DNA of 64,000 nucleotides from Chitinophaga pinensis (GTDB taxonomy: Bacteria > Bacteroidota > Bacteroidia > NS11-12g > UBA9320), in NCBI GenBank assembly GCA_945907065.1, contig CAMDSC010000001.1:33190-97189 (forward strand), read 5' to 3'. How positions within the stretch are numbered: the stretch's first letter is position 1; each line of letters opens with the position of its first letter. The translations under genes were made by a program, and so were the position numbers. The notes beneath the pieces are model-generated. The model did no database searches, was not told the DNA's origin, and saw nothing but the letters and a program-made list of their open reading frames with translations. Of this stretch, positions 15,690-24,687 are shown in pieces.

Positions 15690-17270
15690 ATGGCAGGTGG
15701 AAAACTATCGGCAAGGCAAAAGATGATTAACATGATGTATCTCGTGTTAACTGCACTTTTGGCTTTGAATGTGTCAAAGGAGATTTTAAAGGCGTTTCAC
15801 TTGATGGAAGTAAGTTTTAACAAAGCTAATGATAACGTAAGTAAGAAAAATAAAGGTCTTATTTCGGCTTTGGAGGATCAAATGAAAAGTAGACCAGAGG
15901 TAGTAAAACCTTACCTTGAGCGAGCTAAAGATGTTCGTAAAGCTTCTGAAGAATTTGTTAATTATATTGAGGAACTGAAGAAAAACCTTATAAGTAACAC
16001 TGAAGGACGCAAAGAGGTTGCTGGAGGTGAAGCAAAAGGTGAAACTGAGCTTATCGAGGCTGATAATATTGAACTACATGCCAATTACTTTTTTAAAAAT
16101 CCAGAGGATGCTAAAGCAAAAGAATTGACAGATAAAGTAAATAGTACACGCGAAAAACTTTTGGGGCTCTTAAAAACTTCAAATGGAGTAGTTGTTAAAG
16201 AATCCGATATTATTCGTATCAAATTACTTACTAATTTAAAGACGGATTATGATAAGACTAATTATCCGGGTTGGGCTGAAATGTATTTTGAACATTCTCC
16301 TTTAGCTGGTGTAATTACTATGTTAACAAAGATTCAGAATGACTGCAGAAATACAGAAGCTGATATTATTGATTTATTGGCAAGTAGTGTCGATGTTGAT
16401 AAAGCTACTTTTGATCGATTAGAGGCTAAAGTTATTGCAAACTCTTCTGCTGTAATGGTTGGTTCTGAATATCGAGCGGAAGTTTTATTAGTTGCTTCAA
16501 ATTCGACTTCAGATAACCCTGTTATAGTTGGAGGTAGAGAATTGCCTATGGAAGAAGGAGCCGGTGTATATACTGCACGTCCTTCCAATGCTGGTACTTT
16601 TACTTGGGGTGGTGTAATAAGAGTTAAAGGTCCTTCTGGGGTAAAAGATTATGATTTTAAAGCTGATTATCAGGCCTTCCAAGGCGGAGCTACAATTTCT
16701 GCAGATGCTATGAATGTTTTATATATAGGTTTAGATAATCCAATTTCAATTTCCGCAGCTGGATATTCTCCTGAAGATATTGTTGCTACTATGACCGGTG
16801 GGTCACTTACGCGTGGAGCCAAAGGTGCTTATGTAGCTAAAGTTACAGCAGCTGGTAAAGCAACTATTAATGTATCTGTTCGAATGAAGAAGGATAATAG
16901 TGTTAGGCCAATGGGTTCAAAAGAATATAGAATCAAATCGGTTCCTAAACCTGAGTCAATGTTTGGAACGTTGGAAAGTGGTTCAGCCCCGGCTGCAGCC
17001 TTATTAGCTCAAAATACAATACGTGCTGTTCTACCTAATTTTGTTTTCGAAGGAGTAACATTTACCGTGACAAAATACGCAGCACTTTATGTTCCAAAAA
17101 GGGGAAACGCAGAAGGCGTTGCTGGTGTTGGATCAGCAATTACAACCCAATTAAAGAGTTTTATTACCAGAGCTAAAAGAGGGGATAAGGTTTTAGTAGA
17201 TGAAATAGAAGCTGTAGGTCCAGGTGGTATTAAGAAGAGATTGGCACCAATTGCCATTACAATTTTATAA
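15690..17270 (+). CDS. gldM: T9SS motor protein GldM
   Basis: 526 residues. One N-terminal transmembrane helix (about 13-33, MINMMYLVLTALLALNVSKE) inserts in the GldL bundle. The long periplasmic part folds into domains D1-D4, with the D2-D4 beta-rich region from about residue 225. It couples the inner-membrane motor to the GldK/GldN ring. The C-terminal GPGGIKKRLAPIAITI is typical. gldN starts four bases after its stop. Confidence 0.95.
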   Translation: MAGGKLSARQKMINMMYLVLTALLALNVSKEILKAFHLMEVSFNKANDNVSKKNKGLISALEDQMKSRPEVVKPYLERAKDVRKASEEFVNYIEELKKNLISNTEGRKEVAGGEAKGETELIEADNIELHANYFFKNPEDAKAKELTDKVNSTREKLLGLLKTSNGVVVKESDIIRIKLLTNLKTDYDKTNYPGWAEMYFEHSPLAGVITMLTKIQNDCRNTEADIIDLLASSVDVDKATFDRLEAKVIANSSAVMVGSEYRAEVLLVASNSTSDNPVIVGGRELPMEEGAGVYTARPSNAGTFTWGGVIRVKGPSGVKDYDFKADYQAFQGGATISADAMNVLYIGLDNPISISAAGYSPEDIVATMTGGSLTRGAKGAYVAKVTAAGKATINVSVRMKKDNSVRPMGSKEYRIKSVPKPESMFGTLESGSAPAAALLAQNTIRAVLPNFVFEGVTFTVTKYAALYVPKRGNAEGVAGVGSAITTQLKSFITRAKRGDKVLVDEIEAVGPGGIKKRLAPIAITIL

Positions 17271-17274
17271 AAAT

Positions 17275-18093
17275 ATGAAAAGTATACGTCAAATAGTTCT
17301 TGCAGTTGTTATGTTTGGCACCTTTGGAAGTGCTATGGCACAGTATGAAGATTGGACATTTCCTAAAACAGCTGTAGCTGAACGTAAAGTGATTCCTTAC
17401 CGATATATTCGAGAGGGAAACGTTAGATGGTCAAAACGCATTGATAGGGTAATTGATGTTCGTGAAAAAATGAATAAAATTATGGATTGGCCTCGTAGTC
17501 CTTTTTATAGGGTTATTCATGATAATGTAATGAAAGGCGTTTTAAAGCCATACCGTAATGATTCGTTAACATCAATTTATACCCCTGAGGAAATATTGAA
17601 AAGAGGAACAAGAGATTTTGTTACTCAAGTTGAGAACCCTTTAGACCCTGACAATCCAATTGATTCAACGGTTACAATTCCCTTTGATCCAGCTTCTATA
17701 AAGAAGTATAGAATTATGGAGGATTGGATATTTGATCATAACTATTCCGATTTTAGAGCTAAAATTATTGCGATTGCACCTTTATTCAAGCCAATTTTTG
17801 CAGGTGTGGAATTGGGTGAACAACCTATTTATTGGGTCAAAATGGATGATTTAAGACCAATTATTGTTAATGTTGAATTATTTAATGCTGATAATGACGC
17901 GGCTAGATTATCCTATGATGATTTCTTTCAAATGCGTCAGTTTTCAAGTTATATTGTTAAGGAATCGAACATGTATGACATGGATATTAATTTATTTGAT
18001 GAATTTAAAGATGATGGAATAGCTGCTCAATTAGAAAGCGATAGGATTAAAAATGATTTGTTCATTTTAGAACATGATTTATGGCAATACTAG
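17275..18093 (+). CDS. gldN: T9SS periplasmic ring protein GldN
   Basis: 272 residues from the ATG at 17275; the signal peptide MKSIRQIVLAVVMFGTFGSA ends at AMAQ, which supports this start over an in-frame upstream one inside gldM. The body matches GldN (PorN), including VRWSKRIDRVIDVREKMN and the KYRIMEDWIFDHNYSDF region. It partners GldK in the outer-membrane-associated ring. A strong terminator follows 18 bases downstream, closing the operon. Confidence 0.95.
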   Translation: MKSIRQIVLAVVMFGTFGSAMAQYEDWTFPKTAVAERKVIPYRYIREGNVRWSKRIDRVIDVREKMNKIMDWPRSPFYRVIHDNVMKGVLKPYRNDSLTSIYTPEEILKRGTRDFVTQVENPLDPDNPIDSTVTIPFDPASIKKYRIMEDWIFDHNYSDFRAKIIAIAPLFKPIFAGVELGEQPIYWVKMDDLRPIIVNVELFNADNDAARLSYDDFFQMRQFSSYIVKESNMYDMDINLFDEFKDDGIAAQLESDRIKNDLFILEHDLWQY

Positions 18094-18110
18094 TTATTAT
18101 ATAAAAATAT

Positions 18111-18143
18111 TAAAAAGGGTTGTAGAAATACAGCCCTTTTTTT
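18111..18143 (+). terminator. Terminator of the gldKLMN operon
   Basis: AAGGGTTGTA-GAAA-TACAGCCCTT forms a 10-bp stem with one G-U pair and a GAAA tetraloop, followed by seven T residues. It starts about 20 bases after the gldN stop. Confidence 0.85.
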
Positions 18144-18153
18144 ATTACAATAT

Positions 18154-18183
18154 TTTGTATTTGCTAAATTTCATGTATGTTTG
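18154..18183 (+). promoter_or_regulatory. Promoter of the APC permease gene
   Basis: TTTG at 18154-18157, an 18-base spacer, then TATGTTTG at 18176-18183 match both halves of the Bacteroidetes consensus. The -7 box lies 13 bases before the ATG, implying a very short leader. Confidence 0.65.
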
Positions 18184-18196
18184 GAAGAGTTAAACT

Positions 18197-19681
18197 ATGG
18201 GAAATTTATTTATTAAAAAGGATATCTATTTACTGACGAAAGAGGCAGATGAAAATGATATTGATGATGAAAAGTCGTTAAAAAGAACTCTTACAGCTGG
18301 TAACTTAATTGCTCTTGGTATTGGTGCTATTATTGGAGCTGGGCTTTTTGTAAGAACTGCAGCAGCAGCAGCTAATAATGCAGGACCATCAGTTACTATT
18401 GGTTTTATTATAGCCGCAATTGGTTGTGCTTTGGCTGGATTATGTTATGCTGAATTTGCAAGTATGATTCCTATTGCAGGAAGTGCATATACCTATAGTT
18501 ATGCAACTATGGGAGAATTTATGGCTTGGATTATTGGTTGGGATTTAGTTTTAGAATATGCTTTAGGCGCTGCCACTGTGGGTATAGCTTGGAGTGAATA
18601 TCTTAATAAACTTTTAGAGTATGTTAGTATGCATATTCCCTATGAATGGTGTCACTCTCCGTTTGAAACCTCCACTCTAGGTATTACCGGTATTATGAAT
18701 ATTCCAGCTTTATTCATTATTCTCTTATTATCACTTCTTCTTATTAGAGGAACTAAAGAATCGGCTTGGGTAAATGGTATCATTGTTATTACCAAAGTAG
18801 CTATTGTTATTTTATTTATAGTTTTTGGTTGGTCTTTTATGAATCCAATTAATCATGCTAACTATATTCCTGAAGCTACAGTTTATGTTGATAGTCAAGG
18901 AGTCGATCATAATTATGGTGGAATTATGGGGATTCTAGGTGCAGCAGGAGTTGTGTTTTTTGCGTTTATAGGTTTTGATGCAGTAAGTACGGCTGCCCAA
19001 GAATCTAAAAATCCTAAGCGTGATATGCCGATAGGTATTTTGGGTTCATTAGCAATATGCACAGTTCTTTATATATTGTTTGCACATGTGCTTACTGGTG
19101 TGGCTACAATTGATGATTTTAGAAATCAAGGGAAGGAAGCCTCAATTGCTTATGCAATTAAAACTTATATGACTGGTTATGATTGGTTGGCAAAGTTGGT
19201 TACTGTAGCTATTTTAGCTGGTTTTAGTTCAGTGATTTTAGTTATGCTAATGGGTCAAAGCCGTGTGTTTTATTCAATGAGTTGTGATGGATTAATTCCC
19301 CCGGTATTTAGTGTATTGCATAAAAAATTTAGAACACCCTATAAATCAAATCTTATCTTCTTTGTTTTTGTAGGCAGTTTTGCGGCATTTGTTCCTGGAG
19401 ATATAGTGGGGGATATGACTAGTATTGGAACTTTGTTTGCATTTATTTTGGTTTGTGCAGGAGTTATGATATTGCGAAAAACAAATCCTGAAATTCATCG
19501 TAATTTTAAAACTCCTTTGGTTCCATTGGTCCCTATTTTAGGAATGATTGTTTGCCTTGCCATGATATTTGGATTGGGTTGGCCTAACTGGTCACGTTTG
19601 TTGATTTGGTTGGCCATTGGAATGATTATTTATTTTGGGTATAGCAGGAACCACAGTAAACTAGGCAATCCTAAAAAATAA
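18197..19681 (+). CDS. APC family amino acid permease (cationic amino acid transporter-like)
   Basis: 494 residues with about 12-14 hydrophobic segments. The first helix has the APC signature LIALGIGAIIGAGLF, and FFAFIGFDAVSTAAQESKNP (TM6 and following) is typical of the CAT subfamily. It is an inner-membrane secondary transporter of amino acids; the substrate cannot be settled from sequence. It has its own promoter-like sequence and is followed by a strong terminator, so it is monocistronic. Confidence 0.9.
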   Translation: MGNLFIKKDIYLLTKEADENDIDDEKSLKRTLTAGNLIALGIGAIIGAGLFVRTAAAAANNAGPSVTIGFIIAAIGCALAGLCYAEFASMIPIAGSAYTYSYATMGEFMAWIIGWDLVLEYALGAATVGIAWSEYLNKLLEYVSMHIPYEWCHSPFETSTLGITGIMNIPALFIILLLSLLLIRGTKESAWVNGIIVITKVAIVILFIVFGWSFMNPINHANYIPEATVYVDSQGVDHNYGGIMGILGAAGVVFFAFIGFDAVSTAAQESKNPKRDMPIGILGSLAICTVLYILFAHVLTGVATIDDFRNQGKEASIAYAIKTYMTGYDWLAKLVTVAILAGFSSVILVMLMGQSRVFYSMSCDGLIPPVFSVLHKKFRTPYKSNLIFFVFVGSFAAFVPGDIVGDMTSIGTLFAFILVCAGVMILRKTNPEIHRNFKTPLVPLVPILGMIVCLAMIFGLGWPNWSRLLIWLAIGMIIYFGYSRNHSKLGNPKK

Positions 19682-19704
19682 GAATCATGTATTTTGATGT
19701 ATAA

Positions 19705-19739
19705 AAAAAACCTCTGAATTATTTATTCAGAGGTTTTTT
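19705..19739. terminator. Bidirectional terminator between permease and DUF2480 gene
   Basis: CCTCTGAAT (19711-19719) and ATTCAGAGG (19725-19733) form a perfect 9-bp stem, flanked by an A run on the left and a T run on the right. It can stop transcription from both converging genes. Confidence 0.9.
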
Positions 19740-19754
19740 ATGTTAAAGATTATT

Positions 19755-20261
19755 TTACAATTTCTTTTTATAAACAGGAACGGTACTGCAAGGTTCCCCA
19801 TACATAATACTTGCGGCTATAGGAAGTAAAAGTCTAGAAATTTCTACGTAAGCATTTATTGGAACGGGTAAATTTCCACACCCTTTTATTACAATTTTCT
19901 GGTTACGGAAGAACTCAAAATCAATTTCTGATAACGCTTTTTGAAATAATGAATTTTCAAGATTAATTAAATCACCAAATGCATAATGGTTAGCTATACC
20001 TGAAAGTTTGGAAGCTAACAACATATAAGCCCAAGTCGGCACAATAGCATCAGCCGAGCATGTTATGGCAACATTTTTATTTCTGTATTGTACCCAATCA
20101 TTTGCTTTAATAAATTCTCTAAAATCTTTTTCTCTTAATATTAATCCCATAAATAAGCAATCTTTTATATCAAAAATTACTCGTTCATTTTTATCATAAT
20201 AATCCTCAAGATTGAAAGTTATTAAACCACTCTGAGCTACTTTATTTACAATGGTTTCCAT
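19755..20261 (-). CDS. DUF2480 family protein
   Basis: 168 residues, soluble, no signal peptide. It matches the Bacteroidetes-specific DUF2480 family (METIVNKVAQSGLITFNLEDYY at the start in family style, and WAYMLLASKL in the middle). No catalytic motif is apparent and the function is unknown. It follows pyk by 30 bases on the same strand and is probably cotranscribed. Confidence 0.85.
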   Translation of the reverse strand: METIVNKVAQSGLITFNLEDYYDKNERVIFDIKDCLFMGLILREKDFREFIKANDWVQYRNKNVAITCSADAIVPTWAYMLLASKLSGIANHYAFGDLINLENSLFQKALSEIDFEFFRNQKIVIKGCGNLPVPINAYVEISRLLLPIAASIMYGEPCSTVPVYKKKL

Positions 20262-20291
20262 TTTTAATTTATCTTTTTATATTGTTTATTC

Positions 20292-21752
20292 TCAATGAAC
20301 AACACTCACTTTCAAAGTGTTTGTTCTTTGTTTTTTGTGAATTGGCATACTGGCGCAATTTATTACTATATCATCTTTTTTTACATACCCTTTATCTTTT
20401 AAAAATTCCAAGGCATCGCTAATCGTTTTATCAGTACTTTCTTCGTTTTCATAATAAAAACCACGTACCCCCCAAACTAGATTTAAGGTTCTTAATACCG
20501 GGTGGTTGTGTGTGAAAATAAATATATCGCAATTAGGGCGATATGAACTTATTTTGATACCAGTGTAGCCTGAATGTGTCATTCCGATTATCGTTTTAGC
20601 ATTTAAATGTTCACTCATTCGCACAGCTGTAAAACATATTTCATCCGAAATAAACGTTGGACTTTCTTTGCTAGGTTTCATTCCTTTGTAATAGGGGTTG
20701 GCATTCAACTCAACTTCTCTTAATATTTTTTCTACTACTTGTATCGTTTTTAATGCATGTTTACCTACCGAGGTTTCAGCACTTAACATTACAGCATCAG
20801 CACCATCAAGTACCGCATTGGCCACGTCATTTACCTCAGCTCGGGTAGGGGTTGGATTTTCAATCATGCTCTCCATCATTTGTGTGGCTATAATAACTGG
20901 CTTGGCAGCTATTATACATTTCTCAACAATTTGTTTTTGAATAATTGGTACTTTTTGCATTGGCATTTCTACCCCTAAATCGCCACGAGCTACCATTATT
21001 CCATCCGACACGTTGAGTATTTCTTCGAAATTTTTTACAGCCTGTGGCTTTTCTATTTTAGCTATAATGCAGGTACGGGGATTGTGAGAATCAATAATTT
21101 TTCTTAGTTCGATAATATCTTTTGCTTCTCTTACGAAAGATAGCCCAATCCAGTCAATATCATTTTTTAAAGCAAAAAGAAGATCAATATGGTCTTTTTC
21201 AGTAAGACTGGGTACTGATAAATTTGAATTTGGTAGATTAAATCCTTTACGGGAAGTGAGTAATCCGCCAACTACAACCTGCGCCATAACCGAGGTTTTG
21301 TTTACTATTTCAGTAAATTTAAGTTCTATTTTCCCATCATCCAATAATACCCTTTCGCCAGGTTTTACATCCTGAGCAAGACTACTATAATTGATATAAA
21401 TTTTCTGTTTGTTACCAATACATTTTTCGGTGGTCAATACAACTTTTTCACCCCTTTTTAATTCTATAAAACCTCTTTCTATTTCTCCAATCCTAAGTTT
21501 GGGGCCTTGCAAATCGCCAAGTATGCAAATATTAGTTCCAAGTTCTTCATTTATTAGTTTTATTCTATCAATCACTTCCAAATGTGCGGCATGTTCACCA
21601 TGAGAAAAATTGATGCGACATACATCAACTCCAGCCTCTATTATTTTTTTAAGCATTTCATAGCTTGAGCTGGCGGGGCCAATGGTTGCTATTATTTTGG
21701 TTTTGTTATATCGAGGATAATTAGAGCCTTTTTGTGCGGGTAAAATTTTCAT
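20292..21752 (-). CDS. pyk: Pyruvate kinase
   Basis: 486 residues. Signatures are visible in order: TKIIATIGPASSS, VCRINFSHGEHAAH, CIIAKIEKPQAV with the catalytic lysine, GIMVARGDLGVEMP, and VIIATQMMESM. The last 130 residues form the C-terminal regulatory domain. It converts phosphoenolpyruvate and ADP to pyruvate and ATP, the last step of glycolysis. It lies in a minus-strand run after the IPExxxVDY-type gene (110-base gap). Confidence 0.96.
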   Translation of the reverse strand: MKILPAQKGSNYPRYNKTKIIATIGPASSSYEMLKKIIEAGVDVCRINFSHGEHAAHLEVIDRIKLINEELGTNICILGDLQGPKLRIGEIERGFIELKRGEKVVLTTEKCIGNKQKIYINYSSLAQDVKPGERVLLDDGKIELKFTEIVNKTSVMAQVVVGGLLTSRKGFNLPNSNLSVPSLTEKDHIDLLFALKNDIDWIGLSFVREAKDIIELRKIIDSHNPRTCIIAKIEKPQAVKNFEEILNVSDGIMVARGDLGVEMPMQKVPIIQKQIVEKCIIAAKPVIIATQMMESMIENPTPTRAEVNDVANAVLDGADAVMLSAETSVGKHALKTIQVVEKILREVELNANPYYKGMKPSKESPTFISDEICFTAVRMSEHLNAKTIIGMTHSGYTGIKISSYRPNCDIFIFTHNHPVLRTLNLVWGVRGFYYENEESTDKTISDALEFLKDKGYVKKDDIVINCASMPIHKKQRTNTLKVSVVH

Positions 21753-21862
21753 AGTATTGTTATCTATTAGAGCTTACAAAGGTATACTTAATACCAAATT
21801 ATAATTTATTAAAGAGTTACCTTTCAGTTATTTTTCAAACAATCTCGATGGTAACTTTGTTT

Positions 21863-22291
21863 TTAGATGTCCAATAATTTCTTTGTTTTATCTGATAATT
21901 TCTGAATTTCAATTTCAATTATGGCTTGAACTAATTTTTGTTTAAAAAGTAGTTCTTTAACAGATAAAATAGGTTCTGAATTTTCAGGACCGGGGATTAA
22001 AATATAATCCAAACCTTTAAATTCTTTGCTTAAAATCCCTTTGGTTCCCTTGTTTTTAATCAGTCGATATGAATTATTACTTTCGAAATCATTATTGGTA
22101 AAACTTATAAAATAGGTTTTATCGGTATTGGTTTCCAATTCTATTTCATTATCTCTTTCTAGATTAAAATAATCGGTTTTGTTGAGAAAATGAACAAATG
22201 AAAGATGCGACGATGATGAAACTATTCCTAAAATATAGTTTTCGTTAGTCTCATTGTCCCATTCCAGTATAAGTTTCTTTTTTTTACTCAT
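21863..22291 (-). CDS. IPExxxVDY-type family protein
   Basis: 142 residues from the ATG at 22291 (MSKKKKLILEW); a longer frame to 22336 would lie inside pth. The family name comes from a conserved motif near the middle; here it appears degenerate as SKEFKGLDYILI. In Bacteroidetes this family is commonly next to pyk, as here. Function unknown, cytoplasmic. The start overlaps the end of pth by 8 bases, so translation is coupled. Confidence 0.7.
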   Translation of the reverse strand: MSKKKKLILEWDNETNENYILGIVSSSSHLSFVHFLNKTDYFNLERDNEIELETNTDKTYFISFTNNDFESNNSYRLIKNKGTKGILSKEFKGLDYILIPGPENSEPILSVKELLFKQKLVQAIIEIEIQKLSDKTKKLLDI

Positions 22292-22850
22292 TTTTATTAA
22301 CCTTTGCCATGGCTTTATCGCAACCTTCAAGTACAAATAATTCGATAGCTTTCTCGGCTTTTTTAATGCCTTGTTTTACCAACTCAATTTCATCTTCAGC
22401 CCATTTGCCTAGTACAAAATCTACCTGAAGTCCTTTTTCAAAATTATTCCCTATCCCAAATCTAAGCCTTGGATATTCATTAGAATTAAATACTTCATTA
22501 ATACTTTTAAGTCCGTTATGTCCGGCATCACTTCCCTTTCCTCGCAATCGCAATTTAGCAAGAGGCAAGGCTAAATCATCCGCAATTATTAAAATATTTA
22601 ACCGGTTAATATTGAATTTATTGGCCCAATATAATACAGCCTTGCCACTTAAATTCATATAAGTCGTAGGTTTTATGCAGTGCAATTGTTTGCCTTTTAG
22701 TTTTACCAAAGCATAATTAGCAAGTCTGTCTGAACTAAAAGATGTATCATGATTTAGGGTAAAACAATCCAATACATCAAAACCTATATTATGCCGGGTA
22801 TGTTCATAATCGATTCCTATATTACCTAATCCTACTATTAAAAATTTCAT
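22284..22850 (-). CDS. pth: Peptidyl-tRNA hydrolase
   Basis: 188 residues. N10 and the catalytic H20 lie in GLGNIGIDYEHTRHNIGFDV; TYMNLSG and IADDLALPLAKLRLRGKGS with the catalytic-dyad aspartate are present. It recycles peptidyl-tRNA released by ribosomes. Part of the run rbfA, LolC/E-like, pth, IPExxxVDY-type, pyk. Its end overlaps the next gene by 8 bases. Confidence 0.96.
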   Translation of the reverse strand: MKFLIVGLGNIGIDYEHTRHNIGFDVLDCFTLNHDTSFSSDRLANYALVKLKGKQLHCIKPTTYMNLSGKAVLYWANKFNINRLNILIIADDLALPLAKLRLRGKGSDAGHNGLKSINEVFNSNEYPRLRFGIGNNFEKGLQVDFVLGKWAEDEIELVKQGIKKAEKAIELFVLEGCDKAMAKVNKNE

Positions 22851-22918
22851 TGTTTTTTTGTTATTTGTTATTGGGTTAATAAGAAATTAACCATTTATCA
22901 TTAACCATTAATAATTAT

Positions 22919-24109
22919 CTAAATTTTCCTAGTTGGTATCCATGCGGTTATTAAACCTATTAATATTGAAATAGCCAAAATCATTATAAAGTCCATAGCT
23001 TGCAATGCCATTGGATAAGCCTCAACTACACTATTTTCTATGCCAAGCAAGCCATATTTTATTTGCAACCAACACACAATTAATCCTATCATCAGTCCAA
23101 TAATTGAACCTATTAACGAAATGATTAGACCAGATGAAATAAAAACTTGTTTTATGGTTCGGTGAGTTGCCCCCATACTTTTAAGTATTGAAATATCTTT
23201 TTCTTTTTCAATAATTAACATTGTTAGTGCCCCAGCCATATTAAATGCAGCTATCAAAAGTATAAAACTGAGAATAGCAAATGTGGCCAATTTTTCACTT
23301 TTAAAAATTTTATAGATGCTTTCTTTTTGCTGATATTGGTCTTTAATGGAAAATTTGGGGCCTAAAATTCCTGCTATTTCTTTTTTAATGTTCGAAATTT
23401 TATAACCCGGCTGCACAGCTACTTCAATTGCTGAAAGCTCATTATTATACCCAAATAAACTGCGGGCAAAAGCTAATGAAACCAATAGATACCGGCTGTC
23501 TATTTCCTCCTGAACAAAAAATGTTCCTGTGGGTAATACTCTATCAATCGTTAAATTTTGTTCGGGATTAAGATTTTCAAATTCACCTTTTTTTGGAACA
23601 TAAATCGTTACAAATCCACCGGTATTATTTATACTCAAGCCAAGTTTTGACGCTAATTCATAGCCAAATACTCCTCCTGCAATATCTGAATTTCCTAATA
23701 GAAAACTACCTTCTACTAGGGTACAATCAATTTGGGTAACCTTGTTGTAGTTGGCCGAAACCCCTTTAATAATTGCTATTTCCTGCGATTCGCCATATTT
23801 TACCATCGCATTATCTTCCAATACTTTGGCAATGTTGTTTACTCCTTCTATTTTGTTTAGTTGTTCGTATTTTACGGAGTCAATTGTAAATGTTTTTCCT
23901 TTTAAAACTTCAATTTTTAGAGATGGGTCAAAGGCTGTAAATAGTCCGGTAATAGTAATCTCAAATCCGTTGAGTGCAGAAAGAACAATAATCATGGCGG
24001 CTGCACCTACTGCAAACGCTAGGGCTGTGATGGCAGAGATAATATTTATTGCATTGGTTTTCTTTTTGGAAAACACATAACGAATAGAAAATATCAGCGG
24101 CAGCTTCAT
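22919..24109 (-). CDS. LolC/LolE-like ABC transporter permease (FtsX domain)
   Basis: 396 residues. An N-terminal helix (about 20-48) is followed by a periplasmic MacB-like domain (about 50-260) and three C-terminal helices with the FtsX-domain signature EKEKDISILKSMGAT before helix 3. LolCDE extracts lipoproteins for outer-membrane transfer; the ATPase partner is not adjacent, so function rests on family. It follows rbfA by 38 bases on the same strand, a common Bacteroidetes order. Confidence 0.85.
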   Translation of the reverse strand: MKLPLIFSIRYVFSKKKTNAINIISAITALAFAVGAAAMIIVLSALNGFEITITGLFTAFDPSLKIEVLKGKTFTIDSVKYEQLNKIEGVNNIAKVLEDNAMVKYGESQEIAIIKGVSANYNKVTQIDCTLVEGSFLLGNSDIAGGVFGYELASKLGLSINNTGGFVTIYVPKKGEFENLNPEQNLTIDRVLPTGTFFVQEEIDSRYLLVSLAFARSLFGYNNELSAIEVAVQPGYKISNIKKEIAGILGPKFSIKDQYQQKESIYKIFKSEKLATFAILSFILLIAAFNMAGALTMLIIEKEKDISILKSMGATHRTIKQVFISSGLIISLIGSIIGLMIGLIVCWLQIKYGLLGIENSVVEAYPMALQAMDFIMILAISILIGLITAWIPTRKI

Positions 24110-24147
24110 GGTGAAAAAGTTAACTTCTCAAAATTTAATGCCTAGAA

Positions 24148-24507
24148 TTAAGCTTTATCTTCTTCCCTTATTTTATCAAGCAATCGTTCAATGTGTTCAG
24201 CATTATCCAAAGTAGTATCCAAATAAAAATGAAGATTAGGGATTTTTCTTACCTGATTTCGTATTTTATCGCTCAGGGCTTTTCGTATTAGGGGATTATG
24301 AAATTCAATAAGCTCCAGTAATTCTTGCTTTTTAGGGTAATTCATAACCCCAATATAAACCTTTGCAATTCCTAAATCTGCTGATAATCTAACCTCCATT
24401 ATGGTTATAAATGCCTTTTCAAAAAGCTTTGATGAAAGGGAATTAAATATTTCACTTAAGTCACGCTGTATTTGCCTTGCCAGTTTATCGGTCCGTTTTC
24501 CACTCAT
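24148..24507 (-). CDS. rbfA: Ribosome-binding factor A
   Basis: 119 residues from the ATG at 24507 (MSGKRTDKLARQIQRDLS); a TTG six codons earlier is less likely. KH-like fold with ARQIQRDLSEIF at the N-terminus and LHFYLDTTLDNAEHIERLL at the C-terminus, typical of RbfA. It acts in maturation of the 30S subunit and 16S rRNA 5' end, notably in the cold. First gene of the minus-strand run, divergent from the large CHU_C protein. Confidence 0.92.
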   Translation of the reverse strand: MSGKRTDKLARQIQRDLSEIFNSLSSKLFEKAFITIMEVRLSADLGIAKVYIGVMNYPKKQELLELIEFHNPLIRKALSDKIRNQVRKIPNLHFYLDTTLDNAEHIERLLDKIREEDKA

Positions 24508-24687
24508 TGCACAAACGTACAACAAAAAATTTATTTAGTCATTTAAAGGCTTACTGTGTGTTTATATTCAGTCTAAAAAAGGCCTGTTGATTTTTTCTAA
24601 AATTTATTCTTTAAATTGCATGAAAATTTAAGACCTAAGCAACTAATTATTTACTCAGGTAGTCTTAATAATAGTAAGGAACTAGGA

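Noticed and set aside
17224-17274. Extended N-terminus of GldN overlapping gldM
   Set aside because: The frame upstream of 17275 has no signal peptide; ATG 17275 begins a typical one.
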